DNA of 34,271 nucleotides from Acidaminobacter sp. (GCF_030247605.1 NZ_JAOTSB010000032.1:1-34271); one strand, 5' to 3'; positions 16,278 to 26,498 are shown, counted from the stretch's first letter. Translations and numbers: made by a program. The notes: generated from the sequence alone by a model not told the origin.

Positions 16278-17133
16278 GGCTTTTCCTCCTTAGAAGTTCA
16301 AGCAGACGCGTCGCTGCATTCTCAACCGTATAGAGTGTCGGATCGATATCTATACCTTTTGCCGCCAGCGCCTTGGCTACATATGTCACCTGCGGCGCTG
16401 CCAATCCAATAGCCTCCAGTTGCTCAACATGACTAAAGACCTCTGCGGGATCGCCAGCCAGGACCAGACTCCCTTCGTCCATGACAAAGATCTTTCTGAC
16501 GTATCTTGCAATATCCTCCATGCTGTGGGAAACCAGAATCACTGTAATTCCCTGTTTTGCATGAAGCGCCAGAATTTGCTCAAGGATTTCATCTCTACCC
16601 TTTGGATCCAGTCCGGCAGTGGGTTCATCCAAAATCAGGACCTCGGGTTTCATGGCAATGACGCCGGCAATTGCAACGCGTCTTTTTTGTCCGCCGCTGA
16701 GTTCAAAAGGAGATTTTCCACGAATTTCTTCGTAATCAAGACCCACCATTTCCAGCGATTCTTTGACACGTCGATTGACTTCTTCAGGCTCAATGCCCAA
16801 ATTGTTCGGACCAAACGCCACATCCTTCTCAACTGTCTCTTCAAACAGTTGATACTCTGGATATTGAAAGACCAGGCCAACCTTTTTTCTAATTTCGTTT
16901 AGTTTAGCCTTTGAAGAGGTTATGTCAAACCCGTTGATTAAAATCTTGCCAGATGTAGGTTTCAATAACCCGTTCATATGCTGAATTAAAGTGGACTTGC
17001 CCGATCCGGTGTGACCAATCAAACCGACAAAATCCCCTTTTTCAATCTGGAGAGAAACACTGTTCAGCGCATTCGTCTCAAAGGGACTTCCAATATCATA
17101 TATGTGGTTAAGTTTCTCTATAATAATGGACAT
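16267..17133 (-). CDS. ecfA2: ECF transporter ATPase EcfA2
   Basis: The second energy-coupling ATPase of the ECF module. The 288-residue protein shows Walker [10 protein letters not shown] (40-48), a Q-loop at Gln90, signature LSGGQKRR (145-152), Walker B LILDEP (166-171) and the switch histidine in VSHSM. A C-terminal extension of the EcfA type follows the ABC core. The ATG overlaps ecfA1 by 16 bp and has only a weak GGTGG/GGAAG ribosome binding site, which suggests coupling to ecfA1 translation. Confidence 0.95.
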   Translation of the reverse strand: MSIIIEKLNHIYDIGSPFETNALNSVSLQIEKGDFVGLIGHTGSGKSTLIQHMNGLLKPTSGKILINGFDITSSKAKLNEIRKKVGLVFQYPEYQLFEETVEKDVAFGPNNLGIEPEEVNRRVKESLEMVGLDYEEIRGKSPFELSGGQKRRVAIAGVIAMKPEVLILDEPTAGLDPKGRDEILEQILALHAKQGITVILVSHSMEDIARYVRKIFVMDEGSLVLAGDPAEVFSHVEQLEAIGLAAPQVTYVAKALAAKGIDIDPTLYTVENAATRLLELLRRKSHAS

Positions 17134-17942
17134 AACTCTTCCACCAACTCTTCTACAGTAATGATATCATCTGGAATGTCCACACCTTGTTCCCTCAACT
17201 GATGCGCTAAAAGTGTGACTTGAGGGACGTCCAAGCCCATGCCTTGGAGCTGCTCAACTTTTGAAAACACTGTTTTGGGGGTGCCTTCAAGGAGCTTTGC
17301 CCCATCTTCCATGACGATGACGCGATCACAATGGACAGCTTCATCCATAAAATGTGTGATGTGGACAATGGTGATACCTTCTTCTTTGTTCAAACGCCTG
17401 ATGGTTTCCATAACTTCTTTACGGCCTGAGGGATCCAGCATGGCTGTTGGTTCATCCAAAATAATGCATTTTGGCTTCATTGCCAGTATCCCGGCTATGG
17501 CTATGCGTTGCTTTTGACCGCCAGACAATAAATGCGGCGGTTTGCGTCTGTGTTCGTACATACCGACACTATTCAAAGCCTCATCAACACGGATTCGTAT
17601 TTCCGGCGGTGAAATTCCTAAATTTTCAGGTCCAAACGCTACATCTTCTTCAACCACTGTTGCGACAATTTGATTGTCAGGGTTTTGGAAAACCATACCT
17701 GCCGTTTTTCGAATTTCCCAGATCTGATCATAATTGCTGGTGTCCATCCCATCAATTAAAATGATGCCTTCTGTGGGATGCATAATACCGTTGCAAAGTT
17801 TGGCGAATGTCGACTTCCCTGAACCATTATGGCCTATTATGACGACAAATTCACCACTGGCAATATCAATATTCAATTCTTTGAGCGCGGGGGTGACTTC
17901 TGCTTCATTATAAAAATAAGTAACGCTCTTCGCTTGAATCAT
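17118..17942 (-). CDS. ecfA1: ECF transporter ATPase EcfA1
   Basis: The first ATPase of the energy-coupling module, pairing with EcfA2 to power vitamin and micronutrient uptake. The protein (274 residues from the chosen ATG) has Walker [10 protein letters not shown] (37-45), [20 protein letters not shown] and THFMDEA. A GTG 14 codons further upstream keeps the frame open, but it lies inside the promoter region and has no ribosome binding site. The ATG at 17942 follows AGAGGG by six bases. It heads the ecfA1-ecfA2-ecfT-truA unit. Confidence 0.95.
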   Translation of the reverse strand: MIQAKSVTYFYNEAEVTPALKELNIDIASGEFVVIIGHNGSGKSTFAKLCNGIMHPTEGIILIDGMDTSNYDQIWEIRKTAGMVFQNPDNQIVATVVEEDVAFGPENLGISPPEIRIRVDEALNSVGMYEHRRKPPHLLSGGQKQRIAIAGILAMKPKCIILDEPTAMLDPSGRKEVMETIRRLNKEEGITIVHITHFMDEAVHCDRVIVMEDGAKLLEGTPKTVFSKVEQLQGMGLDVPQVTLLAHQLREQGVDIPDDIITVEELVEELCPLL

Positions 17943-17975
17943 GCTATTCCCTCTTCCATCTGACTTTGCCACTCT

Positions 17976-18004
17976 ATTATACACCTCAAAAAAGCGCCTT
18001 ACAA
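17976..18004 (-). promoter_or_regulatory. Promoter of ecfA1-ecfA2-ecfT-truA
   Basis: On the minus strand TTGTAA (17999-18004), a 17-bp spacer and a perfect TATAAT (17976-17981) lie just before ecfA1. The palindrome at 18006-18020 abuts the -35 box. Confidence 0.7.
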
Positions 18005-18005
18005 A

Positions 18006-18020
18006 TGATCTTTTAGATCA
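18006..18020. repeat. Palindrome TGATCT-TTT-AGATCA upstream of ecf promoter
   Basis: A perfect 6-bp inverted repeat with a three-base centre sits one base upstream of the ecf -35 box. Its length and position fit either an operator or a small cruciform. The regulator, if any, is unknown. Confidence 0.5.
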
Positions 18021-18045
18021 TGTGCTACGCCGGTTTCCAACAAAT

Positions 18046-18084
18046 AAAAAAGATAAAGGGACTAAGCTATAGTCCTTAGTCCCT
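18046..18084 (-). terminator. Terminator of the S10-spc-alpha superoperon
   Basis: A perfect 10-bp stem AGGGACTAAG/CTTAGTCCCT (18057-18066 with 18075-18084) starts 11 bases after the rplQ stop. On the minus strand it is followed by TTATCTTTTTT. It marks the end of the long ribosomal transcription unit. Confidence 0.8.
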
Positions 18085-18094
18085 CTTAACGATC

Positions 18095-18436
18095 TTATAC
18101 CAACTCGATTAAGACCATTGGCGCTGCGTCGCCTCGTCTAGGTCCAAGCTTATAAATTCTGGTATAGCCGCCGCTCTTGTCAGCGTACTTAGGCGCAATT
18201 TCTTCGAAAAGCGTCTTTACAACAGCTTCTTCAGTAATGAAGGCCATTGCCTGACGTCTTGCGTGAAGGTCGCCGCGCTTGCCGAGCGAGATCATCTTTT
18301 CAGCGATCTTGCGAGCTTCCTTGGCTCTCGTTTCAGTGGTCTCGATACGGCCGTTCTTGATCAGGCTTGTAACCAGATTGCGAAGCATCAGGTTACGGTG
18401 CGCTGTTGGACGCCCGAGTTTACGATAACCCGCCAT
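18095..18436 (-). CDS. rplQ: 50S ribosomal protein L17
   Basis: L17 lies near the peptide exit side of the large subunit. The 113-residue protein has the family start [19 protein letters not shown] and the [14 protein letters not shown] end, the usual bacterial short form. AGGAGG precedes the ATG. It follows rpoA by 21 bp and is the last gene before the terminator, the usual end of the alpha operon. Confidence 0.97.
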   Translation of the reverse strand: MAGYRKLGRPTAHRNLMLRNLVTSLIKNGRIETTETRAKEARKIAEKMISLGKRGDLHARRQAMAFITEEAVVKTLFEEIAPKYADKSGGYTRIYKLGPRRGDAAPMVLIELV

Positions 18437-18457
18437 GGATTCCCCTCCTTTTTCTTC

Positions 18458-19408
18458 CTATTCTTCTTCAGATTTCAGGCCAAGCCCAAGCTCTTCGAGC
18501 TTTTGCTTGACTTCTTCAAGTGATTTTTTACCGAGGTTTCTGACTTTCATCATGTCGTCTTCCGTTTTCTCGGTCAATTCCTCAACGGTATTGATACCGG
18601 CGCGCTTCAAACAATTGTATGAACGCACGGAGAGGTCGAGTTCCTCGATCGTCATTTCAAGGACTTTTTCTTTCTTGTCTTCTTCTTTTTCCACCATGAT
18701 TTCAACACCGTTGGTGCTGTCAGTCATTTCGATGAAAAGCTTCAGATGTTCTGCCATGATTTTAGCTCCGATTGACGTCGCTTCATCCGGCTTAATTGTA
18801 CCATCCGTCCAGACTTCCATGACAAGCTTGTCATAGTCCGCAACTTGCCCTACACGTGTATTGTCAACACTGAAGTTCACCTTTTTTACAGGCGTAAAAA
18901 TGGAATCCACAGGAATTATGCCAATGGACATACCTGGATCCTTGTTAAGATCTGCGGATACATAGCCGCGGCCTTTTGCAAGGGCAATTTCCATGTTCAG
19001 AGTTGAGTGATCGTCGAGGGTCGCGATATGAAGATCTGTATTCAGGATTTCGACATCTGAATCACAAATGATATCGCCTGAAGTGATCGGACCAGCCTCA
19101 GTCGCTTCGATTCTTAAAATCTTGACTTCGTCATCCGAATGAATTTTGGCAGCAAGGTTTTTCAGGTTGAGAATAATGTCTACGACATCTTCTTTTACGC
19201 CCTGAATCGTGGAAAATTCGTGAAGTACATTATCGATTTTTATCCACTTTACCGCTGTACCTGGAAGAGAAGACAATAAAATGCGTCTTAAACTATTCCC
19301 GAGTGTAATGCCATACCCGCGCTCAAGAGGCTCGACAACAAATTTGCCATAAGTTGCCGTTTCGTTCATTTCAACACACTCGATACTCGGCTTTTCAATC
19401 TCTATCAC
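18458..19408 (-). CDS. rpoA: DNA-directed RNA polymerase subunit alpha
   Basis: The alpha subunit dimerises to nucleate RNA polymerase assembly and contacts promoter UP elements and activators. The 316 residues comprise the N-terminal assembly domain (about 1-230, with [20 protein letters not shown] near residue 27) and the C-terminal helix-hairpin-helix domain (about 248-316, [17 protein letters not shown] and KVRNLGKKS). The start is GTG, nine bases after GGAGG. It lies between rpsD (54 bp gap) and rplQ. Confidence 0.97.
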   Translation of the reverse strand: MIEIEKPSIECVEMNETATYGKFVVEPLERGYGITLGNSLRRILLSSLPGTAVKWIKIDNVLHEFSTIQGVKEDVVDIILNLKNLAAKIHSDDEVKILRIEATEAGPITSGDIICDSDVEILNTDLHIATLDDHSTLNMEIALAKGRGYVSADLNKDPGMSIGIIPVDSIFTPVKKVNFSVDNTRVGQVADYDKLVMEVWTDGTIKPDEATSIGAKIMAEHLKLFIEMTDSTNGVEIMVEKEEDKKEKVLEMTIEELDLSVRSYNCLKRAGINTVEELTEKTEDDMMKVRNLGKKSLEEVKQKLEELGLGLKSEEE

Positions 19409-19462
19409 TGCACAAACCCTCCTTCATTTATAGGATGTGAGGGTAACATTACGTTACGACGA

Positions 19463-20083
19463 CTACTTAGAGTAGAGCTCGATGATCAGGTGCTCTTCGA
19501 TCGGAAGATCGATATCTTGTCTTGCCGGCGCCGAAACGATCTTACCGCTCATTTTCTCTGGTTCAGCAACAAGCCAAGTTGGCGTTGCCTGACCCTTTAC
19601 CATGATCGCCTTGAATTTGTCAGAAGCCTTGCTGCGCTCCTTGACTTCAATGACGTCGCCGACTTTAAGCGTCATGGACGGGATATCGGCTTTGCTGCCG
19701 TTCACTGTGAAGTGTCCGTGCGTAACGAGTTGTCGTGCTTCTTTTCTGGAATTCGCAAAACCAAGTCTATAAACGACATTGTCCATGCGAAGCTCTAAAA
19801 GCTGGAGAAGGTTTTCGCCTGCGATACCCTTCATCTTGTCAGCTCTATTATATGTCTCACGGAATTGGCTTTCGAGGATACCATAGTATCTCTTAACCTT
19901 TTGTTTTTCTCTCAGCTGTACGCCGTAGCCGGAAAGCTTACCTCTTCTGGCGCCATGCTGCCCCGGAGCGTTCTCTCTTTTGTTGAGAGCACACTTGTCG
20001 GAATAACAGCGATCACCCTTAAGATAAAGTTTCTGTGCTTCTCGGCGACAAAGTCTGCAAGAAGGTCCCGTATATCTAGCCAT
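19463..20083 (-). CDS. rpsD: 30S ribosomal protein S4, zinc-binding form
   Basis: S4 is a primary 16S-binding protein. The 206 residues include four N-terminal cysteines (Cys9, Cys12, Cys26, Cys31) in the zinc-ribbon pattern, the C+ form of the family, followed by an S4 RNA-binding domain ([15 protein letters not shown], about 93-107). In some bacteria S4 represses its own operon. GGAGGT precedes the ATG; the gene is 20 bp after rpsK. Confidence 0.97.
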   Translation of the reverse strand: MARYTGPSCRLCRREAQKLYLKGDRCYSDKCALNKRENAPGQHGARRGKLSGYGVQLREKQKVKRYYGILESQFRETYNRADKMKGIAGENLLQLLELRMDNVVYRLGFANSRKEARQLVTHGHFTVNGSKADIPSMTLKVGDVIEVKERSKASDKFKAIMVKGQATPTWLVAEPEKMSGKIVSAPARQDIDLPIEEHLIIELYSK

Positions 20084-20103
20084 TTACTACACCTCCTATA
20101 ATA

Positions 20104-20514
20104 TCAAACTCTTCTGCGTTTCGGCGGTCTGCAGCCGTTGTGAGGGATCGGCGTTACGTCAACGATCGAAGAAATCTCGAGGCCTGCAGCCTGAAGAGAA
20201 CGGATCGCAGCTTCACGACCAGCGCCTGGTCCTTTTACGAAAACTTGAACCTGTTTAAGGCCATGTTCCATAGCGTTTTTAGCTGCAGATTCTGCCGCCA
20301 TTTGCGCAGCAAAAGGCGTAGACTTTCTGGATCCTTTGAAACCGAGCCCGCCTGCACTTGCCCATGCAATTGTATTGCCGGCTGTGTCAGTCAGCGTCAC
20401 AATCGTATTATTGAAAGTTGATTGTACATGCGCCTGGCCACGATCAATATTTTTACGTTCGCGTTTTTTCTTGCCGCGAGCTACTGTAGTTTTACGTACT
20501 TTTTTTGCTACCAT
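20104..20514 (-). CDS. rpsK: 30S ribosomal protein S11
   Basis: S11 forms part of the 30S platform near the mRNA exit. The 136-residue protein has [16 protein letters not shown] and ends with [18 protein letters not shown], the family's invariant tail. The N-terminus is a little longer and more basic than in E. coli. GGAGG lies seven bases before the ATG; spacing to rpsM is 13 bp. Confidence 0.97.
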   Translation of the reverse strand: MVAKKVRKTTVARGKKKRERKNIDRGQAHVQSTFNNTIVTLTDTAGNTIAWASAGGLGFKGSRKSTPFAAQMAAESAAKNAMEHGLKQVQVFVKGPGAGREAAIRSLQAAGLEISSIVDVTPIPHNGCRPPKRRRV

Positions 20515-20527
20515 GCTTCACCCTCCT

Positions 20528-20899
20528 TTACTTCTTCTTCTTGCGTCCGACCGTTTTCTTAGGTCCCTTGCGCGTACGAGCATTGGTTTTCGTTCTCTGT
20601 CCGCGGACAGGAAGTCCTTTTCTGTGACGGATGCCTCTAAAGCAGCCGATTTCACGGAGACGCTTGATGTTGAGGGCTACTTCACGTCGAAGATCGCCTT
20701 CGACGACATAATCAGTTTCGATGACCGCTCTGAGTTTGTTAACCTCTTCTTCTGTCAGGTCTTTGATACGAGTATCTTCACTGACACCGGCCTTGGAAAG
20801 AATTTGAATAGATCTTGGCTTACCAATGCCATAGATGTAAGTGAGTCCGATGACGGCTCTCTTCTCCCTAGGCAGGTCGACGCCTGCAATTCTTGCCAT
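20528..20899 (-). CDS. rpsM: 30S ribosomal protein S13
   Basis: S13 sits at the top of the 30S head and makes intersubunit bridges. The 123-residue protein starts [14 protein letters not shown] and has YIYGIG and the basic tail [25 protein letters not shown] precedes the ATG. Upstream is a 110-bp untranslated gap with strong secondary structure, at the place where the alpha-operon leader lies in E. coli. Confidence 0.97.
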   Translation of the reverse strand: MARIAGVDLPREKRAVIGLTYIYGIGKPRSIQILSKAGVSEDTRIKDLTEEEVNKLRAVIETDYVVEGDLRREVALNIKRLREIGCFRGIRHRKGLPVRGQRTKTNARTRKGPKKTVGRKKKK

Positions 20900-21009
20900 T
20901 AATGTACACCTCCTGCTTTCGTAAAATGCCAGATTACCGCTATATGTCTAAATCTGACGCTTGGAATCCTTAAGGACAGCCGCGTCCCCACGTCAGATTC
21001 TTTCACTGG
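20900..21009 (-). promoter_or_regulatory. Structured rpmJ-rpsM gap, possible alpha-operon leader
   Basis: This 110-nt gap is much longer than its neighbours (13-26 nt). On the minus strand a perfect 9-bp closing stem AATCTGACG/CGTCAGATT (20991-20999 with 20951-20959) encloses about 31 nt. The enclosed part contains the inner pairs GGAC/GTCC and the palindrome TCCTTAAGGA (20968-20977), which compete with one another. There is no T-run, so it is not a terminator. It may be a translational control element for rpsM-rpsK-rpsD-rpoA-rplQ; the ligand is unknown. Confidence 0.55.
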
Positions 21010-21126
<117 letters not shown>

Positions 21127-21139
21127 TTATACCTCCTTA

Positions 21140-21358
21140 TCACTTGCCGCGCCAGGTAATTCTTCCACGAGTCAGATCATATGGAGATAACTCCATAGTC
21201 ACTTTGTCGCCCGGCAGAATTCGGATAAAATTCATTCTGAGTTTGCCGGAAACATGAGCCAACACTTCATGATCGTTTTCCAGCCGGACACGGAACATCG
21301 CGTTTGGCAACGCTTCAATAACGGTTCCGACGACTTCGATCGCATCGCTTTTTGCCAT
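21140..21358 (-). CDS. infA: Translation initiation factor IF-1
   Basis: IF-1 occupies the A site of the 30S subunit during initiation. The 72-residue OB-fold protein has the expected [20 protein letters not shown] and RGRITWR segments and the exact usual length. GGAGGT precedes the ATG. It lies between the KOW protein gene and rpmJ. Confidence 0.97.
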   Translation of the reverse strand: MAKSDAIEVVGTVIEALPNAMFRVRLENDHEVLAHVSGKLRMNFIRILPGDKVTMELSPYDLTRGRITWRGK

Positions 21359-21384
21359 AATTCTCTTACCTCCCCGTGCTTGAA

Positions 21385-21663
21385 TCAGACTTGCTGGAGT
21401 TTATCAATTTCACGTTTCACCAGGCTGTCATCAGGTTTGATGCCTGCCTCAAGCGCTTCAGAAAAAGCTGTGCTGATTTGATTAATTTTAACCAAATGGC
21501 GTACCTTTTTCAGTTTTGGCGAATCGATTTTTCTTAAATTCCCATCTACTAATAATACGAAATTTTCATCAATGATGTCAAGAATCAAAAATAACCTATC
21601 GTGATCACGACCTGCCTTTGATTTGACAAATTGACCAACAACCAATCCTTTTGTTGATTCCAA
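21385..21663 (-). CDS. KOW domain RNA-binding protein (L14e-like)
   Basis: A small protein of about 92 residues with a KOW-like N-terminal part: [19 protein letters not shown] followed by [22 protein letters not shown]. Genes of this type, often called L14e/L6e/L27e-like RNA-binding protein, lie between map and infA in many Clostridia. A ribosomal role is likely but not established. The start is taken as TTG, eight bases after GAGG, which yields the family-like beginning [10 protein letters not shown]; an earlier GTG at 21672 overlaps that site. The C-terminal 30 residues are acidic/basic helix. Confidence 0.8.
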   Translation of the reverse strand: MESTKGLVVGQFVKSKAGRDHDRLFLILDIIDENFVLLVDGNLRKIDSPKLKKVRHLVKINQISTAFSEALEAGIKPDDSLVKREIDKLQQV

Positions 21664-21677
21664 TCTCCACACCTCGC

Positions 21678-22427
21678 TTATTGATCCGTGGTAAGGATAA
21701 TAGGATCCTCATCTGTTATGGCTATGGTATGTTCGTAATGGGCGGATAAACTGCCATCTGCAGTCACTACAGTCCAATTGTCCCCTAGCACTCTGACTAA
21801 AAATCGTCCCGCATTGATCATTGGCTCAATGGCCAACACCATGCCAGGCGATAACCTGGGTCCTTTTCCGGCTGGGCCGTAATTAGGAATCTGAGGGTCT
21901 TCGTGCAGTGAAGCGCCAATGCCGTGCCCCACATAATCTCGAACAACGGAAAATCCTTCCGCTTCAACATGCATTTGTATGGCATGTGAGACGTCTGAGA
22001 GTCTGTAACCAACTTTGCAGAATTTAAGCCCTTCATAAAAGCTTTCCCGCGTAACACGGATCAGCTTCTCCGCTTTTGCGCTGATTTTTCCTACGGGATA
22101 GGTTTTGGCGCTGTCTCCGTAATAGCCGTTTTTGAGTGCGCCTACGTCAATACTGATGATATCGCCCTCGCGCAACATCCGGTCTCCCGGAATGCCATGG
22201 ACGACTTCCTCATTCACAGAGGCGCATATGGTAGCCGGAAAGCCACCATAGCCTTTGAACGCCGGCTGCGCCCCATGTTCGAGAATAATGCGCTCTGCGA
22301 TTTCATCGAGTTCCTTCGTTGTGATCCCAGGTTTGATCATGTCTTTGAGGACCGAATGGACCGTCGCCACGATCTTACCTGACTCACGCATATACTCAAT
22401 CTCCGTACTGGATTTAACAAGAATCAT
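21678..22427 (-). CDS. map: Methionine aminopeptidase, type I
   Basis: Map removes the initiator methionine from nascent proteins. The 249-residue protein has [18 protein letters not shown] with both metal aspartates, GHGIG with the metal His, LAIEPM with Glu, and [10 protein letters not shown] with the last Glu. No N-terminal zinc finger is present. The start ATG overlaps the adk stop by one base (TAATG) and has GGAGA eight bases upstream, so it is coupled to adk. Confidence 0.97.
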   Translation of the reverse strand: MILVKSSTEIEYMRESGKIVATVHSVLKDMIKPGITTKELDEIAERIILEHGAQPAFKGYGGFPATICASVNEEVVHGIPGDRMLREGDIISIDVGALKNGYYGDSAKTYPVGKISAKAEKLIRVTRESFYEGLKFCKVGYRLSDVSHAIQMHVEAEGFSVVRDYVGHGIGASLHEDPQIPNYGPAGKGPRLSPGMVLAIEPMINAGRFLVRVLGDNWTVVTADGSLSAHYEHTIAITDEDPIILTTDQ

Positions 22428-23077
22428 TACTGAGTTCTCCCAATTGCTTTGAGAATATCATCAAAGACCTTGTCAATGTCTTGTTGACCGTCGACATTGA
22501 TCAAATTTCCTTTAACTCGATAATATTCAATAAGCGGGGAAGTCTCGTCCATATACACCCGGATGCGGTTCGTGACTGTATCAGCATTGTCATCAGATCT
22601 TTGGTAAAGTTCGCCTGAGCACTTGTCGCAAACACTTTCCTCTTTTGGCGGATTATATTTGATATGATAAGTGCTTCCGCAATCTCTGCAGATTCTTCTT
22701 CCGACAGCTCTTTCAACAAGGAGTTCTGGATCTACTACGACGTTTACAACATAATCCAGTCCTGCGCCCATATTTTCGAGTACTTTATCCAGCGCTTCAG
22801 CCTGAAATACAGTCCTCGGAAAACCGTCGAGCAGAAAACCAGATTTGCAATCTTCTGCTTTGAGCCGATCTTCTACGATCTCTACGACCAGTGTATCCGG
22901 AACGAGTTCGCCCCGGTCCATATATTCTTTCGCTTTCTTCCCTAGCTCTGTACCTTCTTTGATATTTTTTCTGAAAATATCACCGGTTGAAATATGTGGG
23001 ATACTGAAAGTTTCGATAATGTTTGCTGCCTGAGTACCTTTACCGGCTCCCGGAGGGCCTAATAGGATCAGTTTCAT
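22427..23077 (-). CDS. adk: Adenylate kinase, zinc-binding LID type
   Basis: Adk equilibrates ATP, ADP and AMP. The 216-residue protein begins [16 protein letters not shown], the P-loop, and has [10 protein letters not shown] and a long LID domain with two CxxC pairs (RICRDCGS and VCDKCSG) that bind zinc, typical of Gram-positive enzymes. Three in-frame start codons precede the chosen ATG, but only the ATG at 23077 is correctly spaced (nine bases) from AGGAG. It lies between secY and map. Confidence 0.97.
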   Translation of the reverse strand: MKLILLGPPGAGKGTQAANIIETFSIPHISTGDIFRKNIKEGTELGKKAKEYMDRGELVPDTLVVEIVEDRLKAEDCKSGFLLDGFPRTVFQAEALDKVLENMGAGLDYVVNVVVDPELLVERAVGRRICRDCGSTYHIKYNPPKEESVCDKCSGELYQRSDDNADTVTNRIRVYMDETSPLIEYYRVKGNLINVDGQQDIDKVFDDILKAIGRTQ

Positions 23078-23093
23078 CACCATCATCTCCTGA

Positions 23094-24359
23094 CTACTTC
23101 AAGAAGCCCTGATAATGCCTCATGACCATCTGAGCTTCAATCTGCTTCATTGTTTCAAGCGAAACACCGACAGCGATCAACAGTGAAGTGCCGCCAAATG
23201 CCAAGTTCAAAGATCCAAAACCAAGAATGATATTTGGCAGTACCGCGATAAACGCAAGGAATATTGCACCTGCAATCGTAATGCGGCTCATGGTTCTTTC
23301 CAGATATTCTGATGTCGGTTTTCCTGGTCTGATCCCAGGGATAAAACCGCCATTTCTCTTCATATTGTCTGCTACTTCAATTGGATTAAAGATAACGGAC
23401 GTATAGAAATAAGTGAAGAAGATAATCAAAAGAGCGTAAAGTACGTTATAGATAATACTCGATTGACCAAAATAGAGTCTTAAAAACTCGTAAAATTTAC
23501 TGTCTGGGAAAAATTGCGCGATCGTCATAGGGAACATCAGCAGCGATACTGCAAAGATTATTGGAATAACGCCGGACTGATTGACTTTCATCGGAATGTA
23601 GGAGGTCTGGCCGCCATACATTTTTCTGCCAACAACACGCTTGGCATACTGTACCGGTATTTTGCGCGTTCCTTCCTGGATGTAGATGATTCCGACAATG
23701 ATCAGCAGCGCAATCACAACAAAGAGAATTATGCTGAAGATTGAAAGCTGACCATCAAGGAATCGAAGCACTGTAGTGACAACACTTTCCGGAACCCTTG
23801 CAAGAATCCCGGCAAAGATGAAGAGCGAGATACCATTTCCTATACCGTTTTCGGTGATCTTTTCACCGAGATACATCAGGAATGCTGTACCAGCAGTCAG
23901 TACAATGACTGAAATTGCAATGCTTAACGGTGTATCATTGATATACGCCGGTCTGAAAAGACCGATACTCCAACCAGTTGCCTGAATCAACGCGAGAACT
24001 ACAGTGCCATAGCGCGTATATTGAGCAAGCTTCTTCTTGCCTTCCTCTCCCTCTTTTGCCATTGCACCAACCGAATCAGGAAAGGCAATTTGAAGAAGGT
24101 TGACAATAATGGAAGCGGTAATATACGGAGAAATACCGAGCGCGAAAATCGTAAAGTTTTTAAAAGCGCCGCCTGAAATCAGGTTGAAGAACCCAAGAAA
24201 TCCTGAGTCGTTCGCGAAAAGCGAGGCAAGCTGAGTTTTATCGATTCCCGGAACTGGAATGGCCGACCCAAGACGAAAAACGACCAACATCATTAAAGTG
24301 TAAAGTATTCGTTTTTTTAGGTCTGGAATCTTCCATGCGTTGACAAGTGTTGAAAGCAA
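23094..24359 (-). CDS. secY: Preprotein translocase channel subunit SecY
   Basis: SecY forms the membrane channel for secreted and inserted proteins. The 421 residues show ten hydrophobic segments, the start MLSTLVNAWKIPDLKKRIL and the conserved GIRPGKPTSEYLERTMSRIT loop before the last spans (cited by ends; about 347-366). The start codon is TTG, directly abutting the rplO stop, with GAGGTG six bases upstream. Downstream adk follows after 16 bp. Confidence 0.97.
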   Translation of the reverse strand: MLSTLVNAWKIPDLKKRILYTLMMLVVFRLGSAIPVPGIDKTQLASLFANDSGFLGFFNLISGGAFKNFTIFALGISPYITASIIVNLLQIAFPDSVGAMAKEGEEGKKKLAQYTRYGTVVLALIQATGWSIGLFRPAYINDTPLSIAISVIVLTAGTAFLMYLGEKITENGIGNGISLFIFAGILARVPESVVTTVLRFLDGQLSIFSIILFVVIALLIIVGIIYIQEGTRKIPVQYAKRVVGRKMYGGQTSYIPMKVNQSGVIPIIFAVSLLMFPMTIAQFFPDSKFYEFLRLYFGQSSIIYNVLYALLIIFFTYFYTSVIFNPIEVADNMKRNGGFIPGIRPGKPTSEYLERTMSRITIAGAIFLAFIAVLPNIILGFGSLNLAFGGTSLLIAVGVSLETMKQIEAQMVMRHYQGFLK

Positions 24360-24800
24360 CTAGATCACCTCTGCCTTTCCTCCAGCAGCTTCGATCTTTT
24401 CAATCGCTGACTGAGTGAATTTGTGGGCTTTAACCGTGATTCCCTTGTTCAGTGAGCCGTCCCCGAGGACTTTTAGGCCATAGCTGAATTTTTTTACGAT
24501 GCCACTTTCAATCAGAAGTTCTGGAGTAACGACAGTTCCGTTTTCGAACGCGTTAAGCGTTTCAACATTAATAGTTGTCCAATCAATGCGGTTTCTATTT
24601 TTAAAGCCGCGCTTCGGAATTCGACGGAAGAGTGGAAGCTGTCCGCCCTCAAAACCCGGACGAACACCGCCGCCGGATCTTGCGTTTTGTCCGTTCATAC
24701 CGCGGCCGCCTGTTTTACCTTGGCCAGTCGCTGTACCGCGACCTCTGCGCTTTCGGTTCTTATTGGTGCCCTGTGATGGCGCTAATTCATTAAGCTTCAT
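24360..24800 (-). CDS. rplO: 50S ribosomal protein L15
   Basis: L15 is a late assembly protein of the large subunit with a long glycine- and arginine-rich extension. The 146-residue protein begins [22 protein letters not shown] and has the [17 protein letters not shown] signature. AGGAGG lies seven bases before the ATG at 24800; a GTG two codons earlier is too close to it. It abuts secY. Confidence 0.97.
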   Translation of the reverse strand: MKLNELAPSQGTNKNRKRRGRGTATGQGKTGGRGMNGQNARSGGGVRPGFEGGQLPLFRRIPKRGFKNRNRIDWTTINVETLNAFENGTVVTPELLIESGIVKKFSYGLKVLGDGSLNKGITVKAHKFTQSAIEKIEAAGGKAEVI

Positions 24801-24817
24801 AATCACACCTCCTTCGT

Positions 24818-25000
24818 TTAAGCTTCGACGATCTTAACCAGGTGGCTGACCTGCTGGATCATCCCTCGCATTTGAGGATTGTCTTGCTTTTCGACGATTT
24901 GGCCGATCTTTCTGAGACCTAAAGCCTCAACCGTCTTCTTGTGTTTCGGAATCGCACCAATCGTGCTCTTCACCAATTTAACCTTGATTGTATTTGCCAC
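24818..25000 (-). CDS. rpmD: 50S ribosomal protein L30
   Basis: L30 is a small large-subunit protein; 60 residues with [22 protein letters not shown] and DNPQMRGMI, the family pattern. The start is GTG, about nine bases after AGGAGG; a longer frame from an upstream TTG reads through the ribosome binding site and is rejected. It lies 13 bp after rpsE. Confidence 0.96.
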   Translation of the reverse strand: MANTIKVKLVKSTIGAIPKHKKTVEALGLRKIGQIVEKQDNPQMRGMIQQVSHLVKIVEA

Positions 25001-25013
25001 GCTTGTGCACCTC

Positions 25014-25520
25014 CTAACCAAGAATTTCTTCTACGGATCTGCCTCTTAATTTAGCGACACTTTCAACAGTCTTCATCTTAGTCAGACCATCGATAGTCGC
25101 GTTGACGACGTTACGTGGATTGTCACTGCCAAGAGATTTTGCGCGAACGTCTTTAACGCCTGCGAGCTCAAGGACAGCGCGGACAGGTCCGCCGGCAATA
25201 ACGCCGGTACCTTCGAATGCTGGCATTATCAAAACAGCACCTGCACCATATTCACCACGAATTGGATGAGGTACAGATGTACCTACACGCGGAACGTAAA
25301 TCAAATGCTTTTTAGCATCTTCAATAGCCTTGCGGATCGCTTCAGGAACCTCCTGGGCTTTGCCTGTGCCAACACCGACATGGCCATTTTCATCTCCGAC
25401 GACAACCAGCGCAGCAAAGCGGAAGTTTCGACCACCTTTAACTACTTTGGTAACGCGATTTATGTTGATAACTTGTTCTTTAAGTTCAAGTTTACTCGCA
25501 TCGATCATTGTGCGGTTCAT
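25014..25520 (-). CDS. rpsE: 30S ribosomal protein S5
   Basis: S5 contributes to the mRNA entry site and decoding accuracy. The 168-residue protein has the S5 signature around [18 protein letters not shown] and the C-terminal domain with [19 protein letters not shown] lies seven bases before the ATG. Spacing to rplR is 16 bp. Confidence 0.97.
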   Translation of the reverse strand: MNRTMIDASKLELKEQVININRVTKVVKGGRNFRFAALVVVGDENGHVGVGTGKAQEVPEAIRKAIEDAKKHLIYVPRVGTSVPHPIRGEYGAGAVLIMPAFEGTGVIAGGPVRAVLELAGVKDVRAKSLGSDNPRNVVNATIDGLTKMKTVESVAKLRGRSVEEILG

Positions 25521-25536
25521 TCGTTAACCTCCTTTG

Positions 25537-25905
25537 CTAAAATTCTAAGCCGGCTTCTCTGGCACCATCTGCCAGCTCTTTAACACGTCCGTGATACAGG
25601 TATCCGGCACGGTCAAAGACGACTTGTTGAATACCCTTCTCAATCGCTCTTTTTGCGACGAGTTCGCCGACAGCCTTCGCGGCAAGCTTGTTGCCGGAAT
25701 GCGCAAATTTTCCTTTGAGTTCCGCCTCAAGTGACGAAGCGGAGACGATCGTGACGCCAGCGACGTCATCGATAATTTGGGCATAGATGTTGTTAAGGCT
25801 TCTATAGACATTCAGTCTAGGACGCTGAGCAGTACCCGCGACTTTCTTGCGAGTTCTGATTTGGCGAGCTTTTCTGTTTGTATTTTTACCAACTTTGTTA
25901 ATCAT
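25537..25905 (-). CDS. rplR: 50S ribosomal protein L18
   Basis: L18 binds 5S rRNA in the central protuberance with L5. The 122-residue protein has a basic N-terminus ([15 protein letters not shown]), RPRLNVYRS and the end [25 protein letters not shown] precedes the ATG; rplF lies 21 bp upstream. Confidence 0.97.
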   Translation of the reverse strand: MINKVGKNTNRKARQIRTRKKVAGTAQRPRLNVYRSLNNIYAQIIDDVAGVTIVSASSLEAELKGKFAHSGNKLAAKAVGELVAKRAIEKGIQQVVFDRAGYLYHGRVKELADGAREAGLEF

Positions 25906-25926
25906 GCCGCTTCACTCCTTTCCCGA

Positions 25927-26469
25927 TTATTTCTTACCGGTTTTGCCCTCTTTACGGCGGACATTTTCGTTTTCATAACGGACACCCTTGCCTTTGTATG
26001 GCTCAGGACGTCTCCAATCACGGATCTTCGCAGCGTAGTTTCCTACGAGCTGCTTATTGATCCCTTTAATGATGATTTCAGTCTGAACAGGAACTTCAGT
26101 CGTGATCCCTGCCGGATCTTCCATCGATACAGGATGAGAAAAACCGAGAGAAAGTTCAAGCTTATTTCCGTTCTTGATGGCTCTATAACCGACGCCAACA
26201 ATTTTAAGCTTTTTAGAGTAGCCTTGGGATACACCCACGACCATATTGTTGATAAGCGTACGGCTAAGGCCGTGAAGCGCTCTGTGTGTTTTGTTGTCGG
26301 AAGGACGTTCGACAGTCATAACACCATTGTCGATTGTAACCTTCAGATCTTTGTTGATTTGCTCTGTTAACTCCCCTAATGGACCCTTGACCGTTACTAA
26401 GTTCGTCTCGTCGACGTTGACAGTCACGCCACCAGGAATCGTAATAGGCAATCTACCAATTCTAGACAT
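25927..26469 (-). CDS. rplF: 50S ribosomal protein L6
   Basis: L6 lies near the factor-binding site of the large subunit. The 180-residue protein starts SRIGRLPITIPGGV and ends with the motif RRPEPYKGKGVRYENE near residue 153 and a basic tail. GGAGGT precedes the ATG. Confidence 0.97.
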   Translation of the reverse strand: MSRIGRLPITIPGGVTVNVDETNLVTVKGPLGELTEQINKDLKVTIDNGVMTVERPSDNKTHRALHGLSRTLINNMVVGVSQGYSKKLKIVGVGYRAIKNGNKLELSLGFSHPVSMEDPAGITTEVPVQTEIIIKGINKQLVGNYAAKIRDWRRPEPYKGKGVRYENENVRRKEGKTGKK

Positions 26470-26498
26470 TATTGCACCTCCTACTCTATCCCTTTAAA

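Noticed and set aside
18435..18836. 133-codon plus-strand frame rich in Ser and Phe
   Set aside because: Antisense to rpoA; composition is the mirror of an acidic, lysine-rich coding region.
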